A DNA stretch of 64,000 bases, taken from Variovorax beijingensis (lineage in GTDB: Bacteria; Pseudomonadota; Gammaproteobacteria; Burkholderiales; Burkholderiaceae_C). The DNA lies in contig NZ_RXFQ01000003.1 in assembly GCF_003951285.1 (NCBI RefSeq), positions 186,001 to 250,000 of the forward strand, in the 5' to 3' direction. This document shows, piece after piece, positions 27,704 through 36,441 of the stretch. Position 1 is the stretch's first letter, and the number at the start of each line of letters is the position of its first letter. The notes beneath the pieces were generated by a model. The model was given only the letters and a program-made list of their open reading frames with translations. It did not search any database and was not told the origin of the DNA. The position numbers and the translations under genes are program-made.

Positions 27704-28477
27704 ATGACCTACCTTCGCAGCGTGCTTTTCGAAAGCGGCGCCATCAGCTGCCAGCTGGCCACGCTGGAGGCGGCCGAGCCCGGCTGGAGTCCGCCCTATC
27801 GCGTGCAGGGGCCCCGCCTGCTGCTGCCGCTGACCCAGCGCTTCGAATGCCGGCTGGGCGCGGACGCCTTCGTCTGCGATCCCGCGGCCGCGCTGTGGCT
27901 GTCGCCTGACGGGCCCTACCAGCTGAAGCACCCGATGGCGGGCCAGCGCAGCGTGGTGCTCACGCTCGCCGAAGACCTGGCGCCGGCGGGCAGGGTGTAC
28001 CTGCCGCTGGGCAGCCAGCTGCTGCTGCGCCGATGCCTGCAGGCCCATGCGATGCAGTCTATCGATGCGCTCGAGGTGCAGGAGCACCTGGCCGGCCTGG
28101 TCCAGAGCGTGCGGCCGGCCGATCGGCCGGCGCCGCCGAAGGTGCACCGCGCGGTCGAGCGCGCCCGCGACTACATCGCCGCGGCGCCGGAGCGCAGCAA
28201 CACGCTCGACGAGATCGCCAAGGCGGTCCACTGCTCGGCATTCCACCTGGCGCGCCGCTTTCGCATGCACACGGGAACGAGCCTGCATGGCCTGCGCAAC
28301 CAGTTGCGCATGACGCTCGCGCTCGATCGACTGCGCGAAGGCGAGAGAAGCATCAGCGCGCTTGCGGCCGACCTGGGCTTTGCAAGCCATGCGCACTTCA
28401 CGGTGGCCTTCCGCCGCGCTTTCGGCATGGCGCCGAGCCAGATGCGCACGAATCTGGAAGCGCGCCGCCTGCATTGA
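27704..28477 (+). CDS. AraC-family transcriptional regulator
   Basis: Protein of 257 residues. The N-terminal half is a cupin-like sensing domain. The C-terminal half has two helix-turn-helix motifs: TLDEIAKAVHCSAFHLARRFRMHTG and ISALAADLGFASHAHFTVAFRRAFGMAPSQ. It sits 137 bases from the divergent binding-protein gene and 38 bases ahead of the EamA gene; either could be its target. Confidence 0.88.
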   Translation: MTYLRSVLFESGAISCQLATLEAAEPGWSPPYRVQGPRLLLPLTQRFECRLGADAFVCDPAAALWLSPDGPYQLKHPMAGQRSVVLTLAEDLAPAGRVYLPLGSQLLLRRCLQAHAMQSIDALEVQEHLAGLVQSVRPADRPAPPKVHRAVERARDYIAAAPERSNTLDEIAKAVHCSAFHLARRFRMHTGTSLHGLRNQLRMTLALDRLREGERSISALAADLGFASHAHFTVAFRRAFGMAPSQMRTNLEARRLH

Positions 28478-28515
28478 CCGAACACTGCGGGCTTCGCATT
28501 CAACGGAGCCGGCAG

Positions 28516-29427
28516 ATGACGGTCAATGTGCGCCTTTCAGCCGGCCTGGCCGCCGGTGTGGCTTCGGCGCTGATCGCGGGCATCTGGCAGGTGGCCACGC
28601 GCCATTCGACCACCACCACGATCGCTCCGGCCGACCTGGCCATCCTGCGCTACGGCATACCGGCGATCGTGCTCATGCCTGTGTGGCTGCGCGTGGGCCT
28701 GCTGCCTCGCGGGGTGCCGCTCAGGTGGCTGACCGGGATGGTGCTTGGCGCCGGGTTGCCGTTCGGACTGGTGGCGATGACCGGAACAAGGTTCGCACCG
28801 TCGGCGCACATGGGTGTCTTCATGGCGGGCGCATGCCCGCTCTTTGCCGCGGGCCTTGCCTGGATGTTCTGGCGCGAACGCCCGGACCGCGCGCGTGCAT
28901 CGGGGCTGGTGTTCCTTGCGGCGGGCATCGGCATCCTGGGGGCCGGCAGTTTTCGCGGCGTCGATGCGGGCGCCTGGCGCGGCGATCTGCTCTTTCTTCT
29001 CGCGGCCGCGCTGTGGGCCGGCTTCACGCTGTCGTTCAGGCGCGCGGGACTTGGCGCATGGCAGGGCGCGGCCATTGTGAGTGCGTGGTCGGCGATCCTG
29101 CTCGTGCCGTGGCTGCTGTGGCGGGGCGGAACGGGCTTGCTCGATGCGCCGCTGCGCGATGTGCTGTGGCAGGCGCTGATGCAGGGCGCCGTCGCTGGCT
29201 TGCTGGGGCTGTGGATCTTTGGCGCGGCCGTCGCGCGTCTTGGTGGGTCGCAGGCGGCCGCATTCGGAGGACTGGCACCCGTTTTCTCCGCTGTGGGCGG
29301 ATGGTGGTGGCTGGCCGAGCCCGTCACGGGCGTCGACCAGTTCGCCATTGCCAGTGCCGTGATCGGTGTGACGCTGGCCAGCGGTGCCTGCACGCGCGGT
29401 GCGCGCGCGGAATCAACCGCGGGGTAG
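28516..29427 (+). CDS. EamA/DMT-family transporter
   Basis: Inner-membrane protein of 303 residues with about ten hydrophobic segments in two EamA repeats (GLAAGVASALIAGIWQVATRH... and DLLFLLAAALWAGFTLSFRR...). Members export amino acids or other metabolites. ACGGAGCC lies upstream of the ATG. Its 3' end overlaps the oppositely oriented DUF1488-like gene by 15 bases. Substrate unknown. Confidence 0.85.
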   Translation: MTVNVRLSAGLAAGVASALIAGIWQVATRHSTTTTIAPADLAILRYGIPAIVLMPVWLRVGLLPRGVPLRWLTGMVLGAGLPFGLVAMTGTRFAPSAHMGVFMAGACPLFAAGLAWMFWRERPDRARASGLVFLAAGIGILGAGSFRGVDAGAWRGDLLFLLAAALWAGFTLSFRRAGLGAWQGAAIVSAWSAILLVPWLLWRGGTGLLDAPLRDVLWQALMQGAVAGLLGLWIFGAAVARLGGSQAAAFGGLAPVFSAVGGWWWLAEPVTGVDQFAIASAVIGVTLASGACTRGARAESTAG

Positions 29428-29697
29428 ATCGAACTCGCGCAGCATCACCGGCTCGATCGAGCCCTGCGCCACCCGGCGGCGCACGGCCGCTTCGAGCTGA
29501 TCCGCGTACTGCGCGTAGATTTCCATCGGGTCGTCGCCCTGCGCGCCGGGGCGGAAGCGGTAGCGCAGGATGTCCCTGCTGATGCTCGCACCCATGGGTT
29601 GGCCATCGATGAGCACCCAGAAGCGGACCGTGCCCGAGGCCTCGTGGAAGAAGGGAGGATCGACGGGGGCCGTCCCGGAAAGAGGCTGTTCAGACAT
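29413..29697 (-). CDS. DUF1488-like small protein
   Basis: Protein of 94 residues with the pattern of the DUF1488 group: VRFWVLIDGQPMGASISRDILRYRF, then a helical half (YAQYADQLEAAVRRRVAQGS) and a terminal strand (PVMLREFDL). No function is established for the group. Convergent with and slightly overlapping the EamA gene. Confidence 0.7.
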   Translation of the reverse strand: MSEQPLSGTAPVDPPFFHEASGTVRFWVLIDGQPMGASISRDILRYRFRPGAQGDDPMEIYAQYADQLEAAVRRRVAQGSIEPVMLREFDLPRG

Positions 29698-29699
29698 GA

Positions 29700-29891
29700 A
29701 TGTGTTCCGGTACGAGGAGCCTCAGGATACGCTTCATCGAGTACCCCTTCTGCCGGGCGCCCGGACTGCCTCGCCCGGCGCGCCTCCTGTTGTGCGCCAC
29801 CATCACGGTGACCTCGTCCGCGGCGGAAGGCACGGCATTCACCGTCCATCTGCCTCGCGGCGGGAAGCAGGCGACCCAGCCCGGCGGGTGA
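29700..29891 (+). pseudogene. Possible remnant of a histidine-kinase C-terminus
   Basis: The last ~25 codons read ITVTSSAAEGTAFTVHLPRGG before a stop, very like the end of a kinase ATPase domain (G-x-G-T-x-F-x-V-x-L-P). Nothing upstream in the frame resembles the rest of a kinase, so this would be a decayed tail. The similarity is short and may be chance. Confidence 0.3.
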
Positions 29892-30029
29892 GGCCGACAG
29901 GCGCCGCGCAGCTATCGATTGCATAGCGCCGGCGACCGGGCCGGCCAGCCATGAAGACTTTGGACTACAGGCCGGCTTTCCGGCCGCGGCTAGCTTGGCC
30001 TTTGTCGAAACATCAACAAGGAGATCTCG

Positions 30030-30464
30030 ATGAAGCTGACACGACGTATTGCACCCACCTTGGTGGCGGTTCTCATGGGCGCCTGCGTGGCCCCGCTCGC
30101 ATTGGCTGCGGGCGGCGGCTCCGGAGGTGGCGGCGGGGGCGGGGGCGGCGGAGGTGGCGGCAGCAGTGCCGGTGTAGGCGCGGGCGCCAACGGCAATGGC
30201 GCGGGCGCGGCCAGCGGCTCCAATTCCTCGGCCAATGCAGCAACGCCGGCGACACCCGCCACGCCCGCAACACCGGCCACGGCCACCTCGCCTGCGACGC
30301 CAGCCACGCCTGCAACGCCGGCCACGCCGTCGCCGCAGTCTTCTTCGTCCTCGACCTCGTCCTCGATGTCTGCCGCGCCCGCGACGCCGGCCGTGCCCGG
30401 CTCCAAGGCCGGCGGCACCACGACGACGCCTGCGGTGCCTGCAACGCCGGCAACGAAGAGATAA
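30030..30464 (+). CDS. Secreted Gly-rich and Ala-Thr-Pro-repeat protein, 144 aa
   Basis: AAGGAG lies eight bases before the ATG, and the signal peptide (LTRRIAPTLVAVLMGACVAPLALA) is convincing, so the gene is real. The mature part is low-complexity: a run of about thirteen Gly broken only at its edges, an Asn/Ser-rich stretch, repeated ATP tripeptides in two blocks, a Ser-rich run and a final ATP block. It is probably disordered and periplasmic or surface-exposed. Function unknown. It is convergent with the response-regulator gene. Confidence 0.75.
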   Translation: MKLTRRIAPTLVAVLMGACVAPLALAAGGGSGGGGGGGGGGGGGSSAGVGAGANGNGAGAASGSNSSANAATPATPATPATPATATSPATPATPATPATPSPQSSSSSTSSSMSAAPATPAVPGSKAGGTTTTPAVPATPATKR

Positions 30465-30502
30465 GGAACGAAGTCAGGGCAGCTGCCCGCTGGGTGGCTC
30501 GA

Positions 30503-31411
30503 TCAGGCCAGTTGGCCGCTGGCCAGTGCCGCTGCGGCAGCGCGCGTCTCGACACCCAGCTTCTCGAAGATGTGCTCGAGGTGCTTGTTGACCGTGCGCG
30601 GGCTGGTGCCCAGGATCTCGCCGATGTCGCGGTTGGTCTTGCCCTTGGCAAGCCACGAGAGCACCTCGGTTTCGCGCGGCGTGAGCGCCGCTTCGGCCAG
30701 CCGCGCCGATGGCGTGCCCGCGGCCCCTTCGCGCGGTGTTGCGAACAGAAGCATGGTTTCGCCGAGCGCCGCGGCGCCGAGGTTGCGCACCGAAATGCGT
30801 GCGCCCCCGGCCGTGGACACCGCAATGGCCGCGCCGGGCGCAAGCGCGGGTTCGAGCGAGGCGGGCAGCAACCCGGCGGCCGGTGGCGCATCGAGCGCGT
30901 GAAGCCACAGCGCGGCTTGCGGCGAGCGCCATGCGATGCGCCCGCGCGCGTCGACGAAAACCACGCCCATGCCGGCCACGTCGACCGCGTCGCGCGCCAT
31001 GCGCGTGATGCGTGCGTTGCGCGTGTGCGTGTGCAGCCGCGCCAGCACCTCCTGTGCGCGGATCGGCTTCACCACGTAGTCGACGCCGCCGCACTCGAAG
31101 CCTTCGACCACGTGCGCGGTTTCCGAAAGGCCGGTCATGAACAGCACCGGAATGTGCGCGAGCGCCGCATTGGCCTTGATGCGCCGGCAGGTCTCGAAGC
31201 CCGACAGGCCGGGCATCAGGCCGTCGAGCAGGATGGCGTCTGGCACCACCAGCTCGAGGCGCTGCAGCGCTGCCTCGCCGTCGGCCGCGACCAGCACGGT
31301 GTAGCCGCTGGACTCGAGCGTGTCGCACAGCATGCCGAGGCTGCTGGGGGCGTCGTCCACCACCAGCACCACGGGGCGTTCGGTTTCATCAGGGGGCGAG
31401 AGTGTCTGCAT
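30503..31411 (-). CDS. Response regulator, receiver + LuxR/NarL-type DNA-binding domain
   Basis: Protein of 302 residues. A receiver domain (VVLVVDD at 14-20; phospho-acceptor Asp63 in AILLDGLMPG; conserved Lys in VVKPIR) is followed by a middle PAS-like stretch (about 140-220) and a C-terminal LuxR-type helix-turn-helix (LTPRETEVLSWLAKGKTNRDIGEILGTSPRTVNKHLEHIF). Its ATG lies inside the 3' end of the kinase gene (23-base overlap), so the two form a cognate pair. It likely controls the divergent urt-fmd operon, possibly through the TACGT dyad at 34901. Confidence 0.92.
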   Translation of the reverse strand: MQTLSPPDETERPVVLVVDDAPSSLGMLCDTLESSGYTVLVAADGEAALQRLELVVPDAILLDGLMPGLSGFETCRRIKANAALAHIPVLFMTGLSETAHVVEGFECGGVDYVVKPIRAQEVLARLHTHTRNARITRMARDAVDVAGMGVVFVDARGRIAWRSPQAALWLHALDAPPAAGLLPASLEPALAPGAAIAVSTAGGARISVRNLGAAALGETMLLFATPREGAAGTPSARLAEAALTPRETEVLSWLAKGKTNRDIGEILGTSPRTVNKHLEHIFEKLGVETRAAAAALASGQLA

Positions 31412-34400
31412 CTTGTTCTGCGAGTGCCTTGCGGAGCTTGTCGAGTTCGAATCGGGTGACCATGCCGCGCAGCCAGGTGCAGGTGGCCGCAGCCGGCGGG
31501 GACGCGGCGGCGAGGCGGTCGAGCACCTGGTGCAGGCCGCGCATGTGGCCCATCTGCACCAGCCGCATCAGTTCGGCGCGGTCGTCTTCGGAGAGCGCGA
31601 GCTGCACCGGCCGCGGCGCTGTGTCGACGGCGGGCGGCATCGCGTCGTTCGACGCCAGCCATTCGAGGCCGAGGTGGCGCTCCAGCGTGGCGATCAGCTG
31701 CGACTCGATGACCGGCTTGCCCACGAAGGCCTGGCAGCCCGCGGCGCGCAGCAGCTCGCCCTGGTTCTCGAACATGTTGGCCGAGACGATGATGATGGGC
31801 AGGCGGTCGAAGCCCGAGGCACGCACCAGCGCCGCGGTCTGCCAGCCGTCCATGTCGTCCATGGTGAGGTCCAGCAGGATGGCGGAGGGCAGGTTCTCGC
31901 GCAGGCTGTCGAGGCATTCGGTGCCGCTCGCGGCCTCGCGCACCTCGAAGCCCAGCGGCACGAGCATGCCGGCCAGCATCTGGCGCTGCACCGGCTGGTC
32001 GTCGACCACCAGCAGCGTGCGGCGCGCGCCGATGTAGCCTGACACCGGCCGGCGTGTCTCGGCTTGCGGGCCGGGGTCGGCCACTTCGCGCAGGTACACC
32101 CGCACGCTGAAGGTGCTGCCGGCGGGCGAGGTGGCAGCCAGCGCCAGTTCGCCGCCCATCAATGACGTGAGCAGGCCAGTGATGGTGAGGCCCAGGCCCG
32201 TGCCGGGCTCGCCGCGCCGGCGCCCGGCGGCCCCGCGCTCGAAAGGAAGAAAGATGCGCTGGTGGTCCTGCGGCGCCACGCCGATGCCGGTGTCGACCAC
32301 GTCGAAGCGCAGCACCTCGCGCCGCGCATCCACATGCAGCGTGACCGTCCCGCTGTCGGTGAAGCGCACCGCGTTGGCCAGCAGGTTGATGAGGATCTGG
32401 CGCAGCCGCTTGGCATCGGCATGCACCCAGGGCGGCAGCCGCCCGCTGTGGGTGTAGACGAACGCAAGGCCCTTGTTCTCGGCCTGCGGCCGCACCATGT
32501 GCACCACCTCGTCCAGGAAGGCCGGCAGCGCGAGCGCAGCGGGCTCCAGCTGCAGCCGCCCGGCTTCGATGCGCGCCAGGTCGAGCAGCCCGTCGATCAG
32601 CCCGAGCATGTGCTCGCCGCTGCGCTGGATGGTCTGCACTGCTTCGCGCGGCGGCGCCACGGCCTCGCCCTTGAGCAGGATCTGCGAATAGCCCAGGATG
32701 CTGTTGAGCGGCGTGCGCAGCTCATGCGTCATGCCGGCCACGTAGCGGGTCTTGGCCTGGTTGGCGGCTTCGGCGGCTTCCTTTGCGGTCTGCAGCGCGG
32801 CGTCGGTGCGCTGGTGCGCCTCGATCTCGACGGTGAGCAGGTGGTTGTGGCGGTTCGATTCCTCCTGCGCCATCTGCCGGCTCTCGCTGCCCAGCACGAT
32901 CCACCAGGCGGCCACGGCCGCCACCAGCGACAGCAGCGCAAACACCTTGAGGAAGGCGCTGCGCAGGGCAGGGTCCACCGCATCCGCGCCCACGATGGCC
33001 TCCTGCGCATACACCACGCCCATCACGGTGGCCAGCAGCGCCACCAGCGAAGTGGCCACCATCAGGTAGTGCGCCACGCGAAAGTTGAGCCGGCCCGACA
33101 GCGCGGGCGGCAGCAGCGCCTGGAGCCAGCCGCTCATCTGCTCGGCCGCGCGCGAATCGGTCTTGCAGCGGTCGTGGCAGCGCGATTCGAGCGTGCAGCA
33201 CAGCGAGCAGATCGGCGCGCTGTAGGCCGGGCAGTGCGCCATGTCCTCGGACTCGAAGCTGTTGTCGCACACCGAGCATTTCACGATCTGCCCCGGCGTC
33301 CAGCGCCGGATGTCGCTGCGCGCCAGGTAGTAGCGCCCGCGCGTGCGCCAGGCCAGGAGCGGCGAAACCACCAGCGCGGTGATCAGCGCGATGAAGGGCG
33401 AGAAGGCGCGCGCCCACTGGCCCAGCACGCCGGAGTACGCCAGCATGGCGAGCGCGGCCGCCACCAGCATCGCACCCAGCCCGACCGGATTGATGTCGTA
33501 CAGGTGTGCGCGCTTGAACTCGATGGTGCGCGGGCTCCAGCCCAGCGGCTTGTTGATGACCAGGTCGGCCACCAGCGCGCCGACCCAGGCGATGGCGATG
33601 TTGCTGTAGAAGCCCAGCACGTGCTCGAGCGCCGCGAACACGCCCAGCGTCATCAGCAGGATCGCGATGACCACGTTGAACACCAGCCACACCACGCGCC
33701 CCGGGTGGCTGTGCGTGAGCCGCGCGAAAAAGTTCGACCACGCCAGCGAGCCCGCATAGGCGTTGGTGAGGTTGATCTTCATCTGCGAGACCACCACGAA
33801 CAGCGTGGTGATCGCCAGCACCCAGGCCGGATCGCGCAGCACGTAGGAAAAGCCCGTGAGATACATCAGCGTGGGCTCGATCGCGTGCCTCGCCGGAATT
33901 TCGTGCTGGAGCGCCAGAAAGGCCAGGAAGGCGCCACCCATCATCTTGAGCATGCCCGGCACGATCCAGCCCGGGCCCGCCACCAGCACCGCGGCCCACC
34001 AGCGGCCGCGGTTGGCGGCCGTCTTCTCGGGCAGGAAACGCAGGTAGTCGACCTGCTCGCCGATCTGCACCACCAGTGAGAAGGCCACCGTCGCGGCGGC
34101 GCCGAACATCAGCGGGTCGAAGCTGCTGCTGTCGGAACTGCGGCCCACCAGGCCGGTGAAGTCGGCATACAGCTCGGGCTTCTTCACCAGCACCGCGATG
34201 AACGGGCAGACGAACAGCACGATCCAGATCGGCTGCGTCCACAGCTGCAGGCCCGAGATCAGCGTGATGCCGCGCATCACCAGCGGCACGATCACGACCG
34301 ACGACAGCAGGTAGAGCAGCGGCAGCGGCCAGTCCAGGTACAGCTGCAGCGCCAGCGCGAGGATGGCCGCCTCCAGCGCGAAGAAGATGAAGGTGAAGCT

Positions 34401-34775
34401 CGCGTAGATCAGCGAGGTGAGGGTGGAGCCCAGGTAGCCGAAGCCCGCGCCGCGCGTGAGCAGGTCCATGTCCACGCCATGCCGGGCCGCGTAGTAGGAG
34501 ATCGGCAGGCCGGTGAGAAAGGTGATGAGCCCCACCACCAGGATGGCCCACAGCGCGTTCGAGAAGCCGTAGCTCAGCGCAATGGCGCCGCCGATGGCCT
34601 CCAGCGCCAGGAACGAGGTGGCGCCGAAGGCCGCATTGGCGACGCGGAACTCCGACCACTTTCGAAAGCTGCGCGGCGTGTAGCGCAGCGCGTAGTCCTC
34701 CAGCGTTTCGTTCGCGACCCACGCGTTGTAGTCGCGGCGGATGCGGAAGATCTTCTGGCCGGTGACGGGTTGCAT
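31389..34775 (-). CDS. Hybrid sensor kinase with NCS1-permease-like input domain and Cys cluster
   Basis: About 1128 residues from ATG 34775 (ATG 34811 also possible; neither has an RBS). Residues ~1-490 look like a complete NCS1 nucleobase-cation symporter (about twelve membrane segments; YNAWVANETLEDYALRY, VANAAFGATSFLALEAIGGAIALSYG). A nine-Cys cluster follows (Cys500, 503, 515, 523, 526, 527, 533, 537 plus His), probably zinc-binding. Then come two more membrane segments, a coiled coil, HisKA with His684 (MTHELRTPLNSI), an ATPase domain (NLLANAVRF, DTGIGV, GTGLGL) and a receiver with Asp969. It probably senses an amide, urea or related nitrogen compound by binding or transport, because it is divergent from urtABCDE-fmdAB. 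Confidence 0.9.
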   Translation of the reverse strand: MQPVTGQKIFRIRRDYNAWVANETLEDYALRYTPRSFRKWSEFRVANAAFGATSFLALEAIGGAIALSYGFSNALWAILVVGLITFLTGLPISYYAARHGVDMDLLTRGAGFGYLGSTLTSLIYASFTFIFFALEAAILALALQLYLDWPLPLLYLLSSVVIVPLVMRGITLISGLQLWTQPIWIVLFVCPFIAVLVKKPELYADFTGLVGRSSDSSSFDPLMFGAAATVAFSLVVQIGEQVDYLRFLPEKTAANRGRWWAAVLVAGPGWIVPGMLKMMGGAFLAFLALQHEIPARHAIEPTLMYLTGFSYVLRDPAWVLAITTLFVVVSQMKINLTNAYAGSLAWSNFFARLTHSHPGRVVWLVFNVVIAILLMTLGVFAALEHVLGFYSNIAIAWVGALVADLVINKPLGWSPRTIEFKRAHLYDINPVGLGAMLVAAALAMLAYSGVLGQWARAFSPFIALITALVVSPLLAWRTRGRYYLARSDIRRWTPGQIVKCSVCDNSFESEDMAHCPAYSAPICSLCCTLESRCHDRCKTDSRAAEQMSGWLQALLPPALSGRLNFRVAHYLMVATSLVALLATVMGVVYAQEAIVGADAVDPALRSAFLKVFALLSLVAAVAAWWIVLGSESRQMAQEESNRHNHLLTVEIEAHQRTDAALQTAKEAAEAANQAKTRYVAGMTHELRTPLNSILGYSQILLKGEAVAPPREAVQTIQRSGEHMLGLIDGLLDLARIEAGRLQLEPAALALPAFLDEVVHMVRPQAENKGLAFVYTHSGRLPPWVHADAKRLRQILINLLANAVRFTDSGTVTLHVDARREVLRFDVVDTGIGVAPQDHQRIFLPFERGAAGRRRGEPGTGLGLTITGLLTSLMGGELALAATSPAGSTFSVRVYLREVADPGPQAETRRPVSGYIGARRTLLVVDDQPVQRQMLAGMLVPLGFEVREAASGTECLDSLRENLPSAILLDLTMDDMDGWQTAALVRASGFDRLPIIIVSANMFENQGELLRAAGCQAFVGKPVIESQLIATLERHLGLEWLASNDAMPPAVDTAPRPVQLALSEDDRAELMRLVQMGHMRGLHQVLDRLAAASPPAAATCTWLRGMVTRFELDKLRKALAEQDADTLAP

Positions 34776-34900
34776 GGTGGGGGCTTGCGGCAAGGGCGAG
34801 GGCGGCGGCATGGAAGGCAGCAGAGCAAGAAGCGCTCCCTGCGTGCTTTCCGCCCTTGTGCGCGGCTCGCAAGTCTGCAGGTCCGGGCGCTTGCGGCCGC

Positions 34901-34916
34901 TACGTTGAATGACGTA
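34901..34916. promoter_or_regulatory. Candidate response-regulator site TACGT-N6-ACGTA
   Basis: A perfect dyad with five-base arms lies in the 254-base spacer between the kinase and urtA genes, about 115 bases before the urtA ATG. TACGTA-type half sites are common for NarL/FixJ-family regulators, and the response regulator encoded here belongs to that family. The link is inferred. Confidence 0.45.
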
Positions 34917-35029
34917 TTCGCGCCGGCGCAAGTGATTTCTAAAGTACCAGCCATGGTGCTCGGGGCACCGTCCGATGCACTGCGATGGTGCGCGGCTCAC
35001 CCTTCCAACAACCTGCCTGGAGTTTCCCG

Positions 35030-36298
35030 ATGTCGCGTGATTCAGAAGATCTTTCCCTCGATGCCCTGGCATTGCGCCGCCGCCGCTTGCTGCAGGGCGC
35101 CGCCGCGCTGCCCGTGATGGGCCTCCCCGGCCTGAGCTTCGGCCAGTCGCAGTTCCCCACGGCCAAGGTCAACACCACCAAGCTCGCGGTCACCGACACC
35201 GAAGTGACCGTGGGCCAGCTGCACTCGTCCTCCGGCACCATGGCCATCTCGGAGACCGGCTCGATCCAGGCCGAGCAGCTCGCCATCGACCAGATCAACG
35301 CGATGGGCGGCATCCTCGGGCGCAAGATCAAGGTGATCAAGGAAGACGGCGCCTCCGACTGGCCCACCTTTGCCGAGAAGTCGAAGAAGCTGTTGGTCAA
35401 CGACCATTGCGCCGCAGTGTTCGGCTGCTGGACCAGCGCCTCGCGCAAGGCCGTGCTGCCGGTGTTCGAGAAGGAGAACGGCTTGCTGTACTACCCGACC
35501 TTCTACGAAGGCCTGGAGCAGAGCAAGAACGTGATCTACACGGGCCAGGAAGCCACGCAGCAGATCATCTGGGGGCTGGACTGGGGCGCCAAGGAGAAGA
35601 AGGCCAAGACCTTCTTCCTGGTGGGCTCCGACTACATCTGGCCGCGCACCTCGATGAAGATCGCGCGCAAGCACATCGAGAACTTCCAGAAGGGCTCGGT
35701 CAAGGGCGAGGAGTACTACCCGCTGGGCCACACCAACTTCAACTCGCTGATCAACAAGATCAAGGTGGCCAAGCCCGACTGCATCTTCGCGGCGGTGGTG
35801 GGCGGCTCGAACGTGGCCTTCTACAAGCAGCTCAAGGCCGCGGGCATCACGGGCGACAAGCAGTTCCTGCTGACGCTGGCCGTCACGGAAGACGAAATGA
35901 CCGGCGTGGGCGGCGAGAACTTCGCGGGCTTCTACTCGTCGATGAAGTACTTCCAGTCGCTCGACAACGAGAACAACAAGAAGTTCGTGGCCGCCTTCAA
36001 GGCCAAGTACGGCAAGGACGCGGTGATCGGCGACGTCACGCAGGCGGGGTACCTGGGCCCGTGGCTCTGGAAGGCGGCGGTGGAGAAGGCCGGCAGCTTT
36101 GACGTCGACAAGGTGGTGGCCGGCTCGCCGGGCATCGAGCTGAAGACGGCGCCCGAAGGCTACGTGAAGCTGGACGCGAACCACCACCTGTGGAGCAAGG
36201 CGCGCATCGGGCAGGGGCAGCTGGACGGGACGTTCAAGGTGGTGGCGGAGTCGGCGGAGCTCATCAAGCCGGATCCGTTTCCCAAAGGCTATCAATAA
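35030..36298 (+). CDS. urtA: Urea/short-chain amide ABC transporter, periplasmic binding protein
   Basis: Protein of 422 residues. An RR-containing signal (RRRRLLQGAAALPVMGLPGLSFG) suggests Tat export. The mature protein matches UrtA/FmdD: VTVGQLHSSSGTMAISETGSI, INAMGGILGRKIKVI, FGCWTSASRKAVLPVFEKENGLLYYPTFYEGLEQS and YPLGHTNFNSLINKIK. It captures urea or short amides for UrtBCDE. GGAG is nine bases before the ATG. First gene of the operon that ends with formamidase, so formamide or acetamide is a likely ligand. Confidence 0.93.
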   Translation: MSRDSEDLSLDALALRRRRLLQGAAALPVMGLPGLSFGQSQFPTAKVNTTKLAVTDTEVTVGQLHSSSGTMAISETGSIQAEQLAIDQINAMGGILGRKIKVIKEDGASDWPTFAEKSKKLLVNDHCAAVFGCWTSASRKAVLPVFEKENGLLYYPTFYEGLEQSKNVIYTGQEATQQIIWGLDWGAKEKKAKTFFLVGSDYIWPRTSMKIARKHIENFQKGSVKGEEYYPLGHTNFNSLINKIKVAKPDCIFAAVVGGSNVAFYKQLKAAGITGDKQFLLTLAVTEDEMTGVGGENFAGFYSSMKYFQSLDNENNKKFVAAFKAKYGKDAVIGDVTQAGYLGPWLWKAAVEKAGSFDVDKVVAGSPGIELKTAPEGYVKLDANHHLWSKARIGQGQLDGTFKVVAESAELIKPDPFPKGYQ

Positions 36299-36313
36299 AC
36301 CCCTGATGACTTT

Positions 36314-36416
36314 CTCCCTCCCCCTTTGGGGGAGGGCAGGGGTGGGGGCAGGCGGCGTTGCCACTGGGCACGCTCTACCTGCCCCCATCCCAACCTTCCC
36401 CCGGAGGGGGAAGGAG
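36314..36416. repeat. Nested inverted repeat pair (two GC-rich hairpins) between urtA and urtB
   Basis: Two 39-base arms (36314-36352 and 36378-36416) are imperfect reverse complements (32 of 39 positions) and each contains its own hairpin (CCCTCCCCC-TTT-GGGGGAGGG and CCTTCCCCC-GG-AGGGGGAAGG). The layout resembles REP/BIME elements. It may temper expression of urtB and later genes relative to the abundant binding protein. Confidence 0.7.
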
Positions 36417-36441
36417 CCAACAGCCACTACAGGAATCCTCC

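Noticed and set aside
29990..30421. Antisense frame with Val-Ala-Gly repeats opposite the ATP-repeat protein
   Set aside because: The repeat DNA alone keeps it open. The plus strand has an RBS and signal peptide; the minus strand does not.
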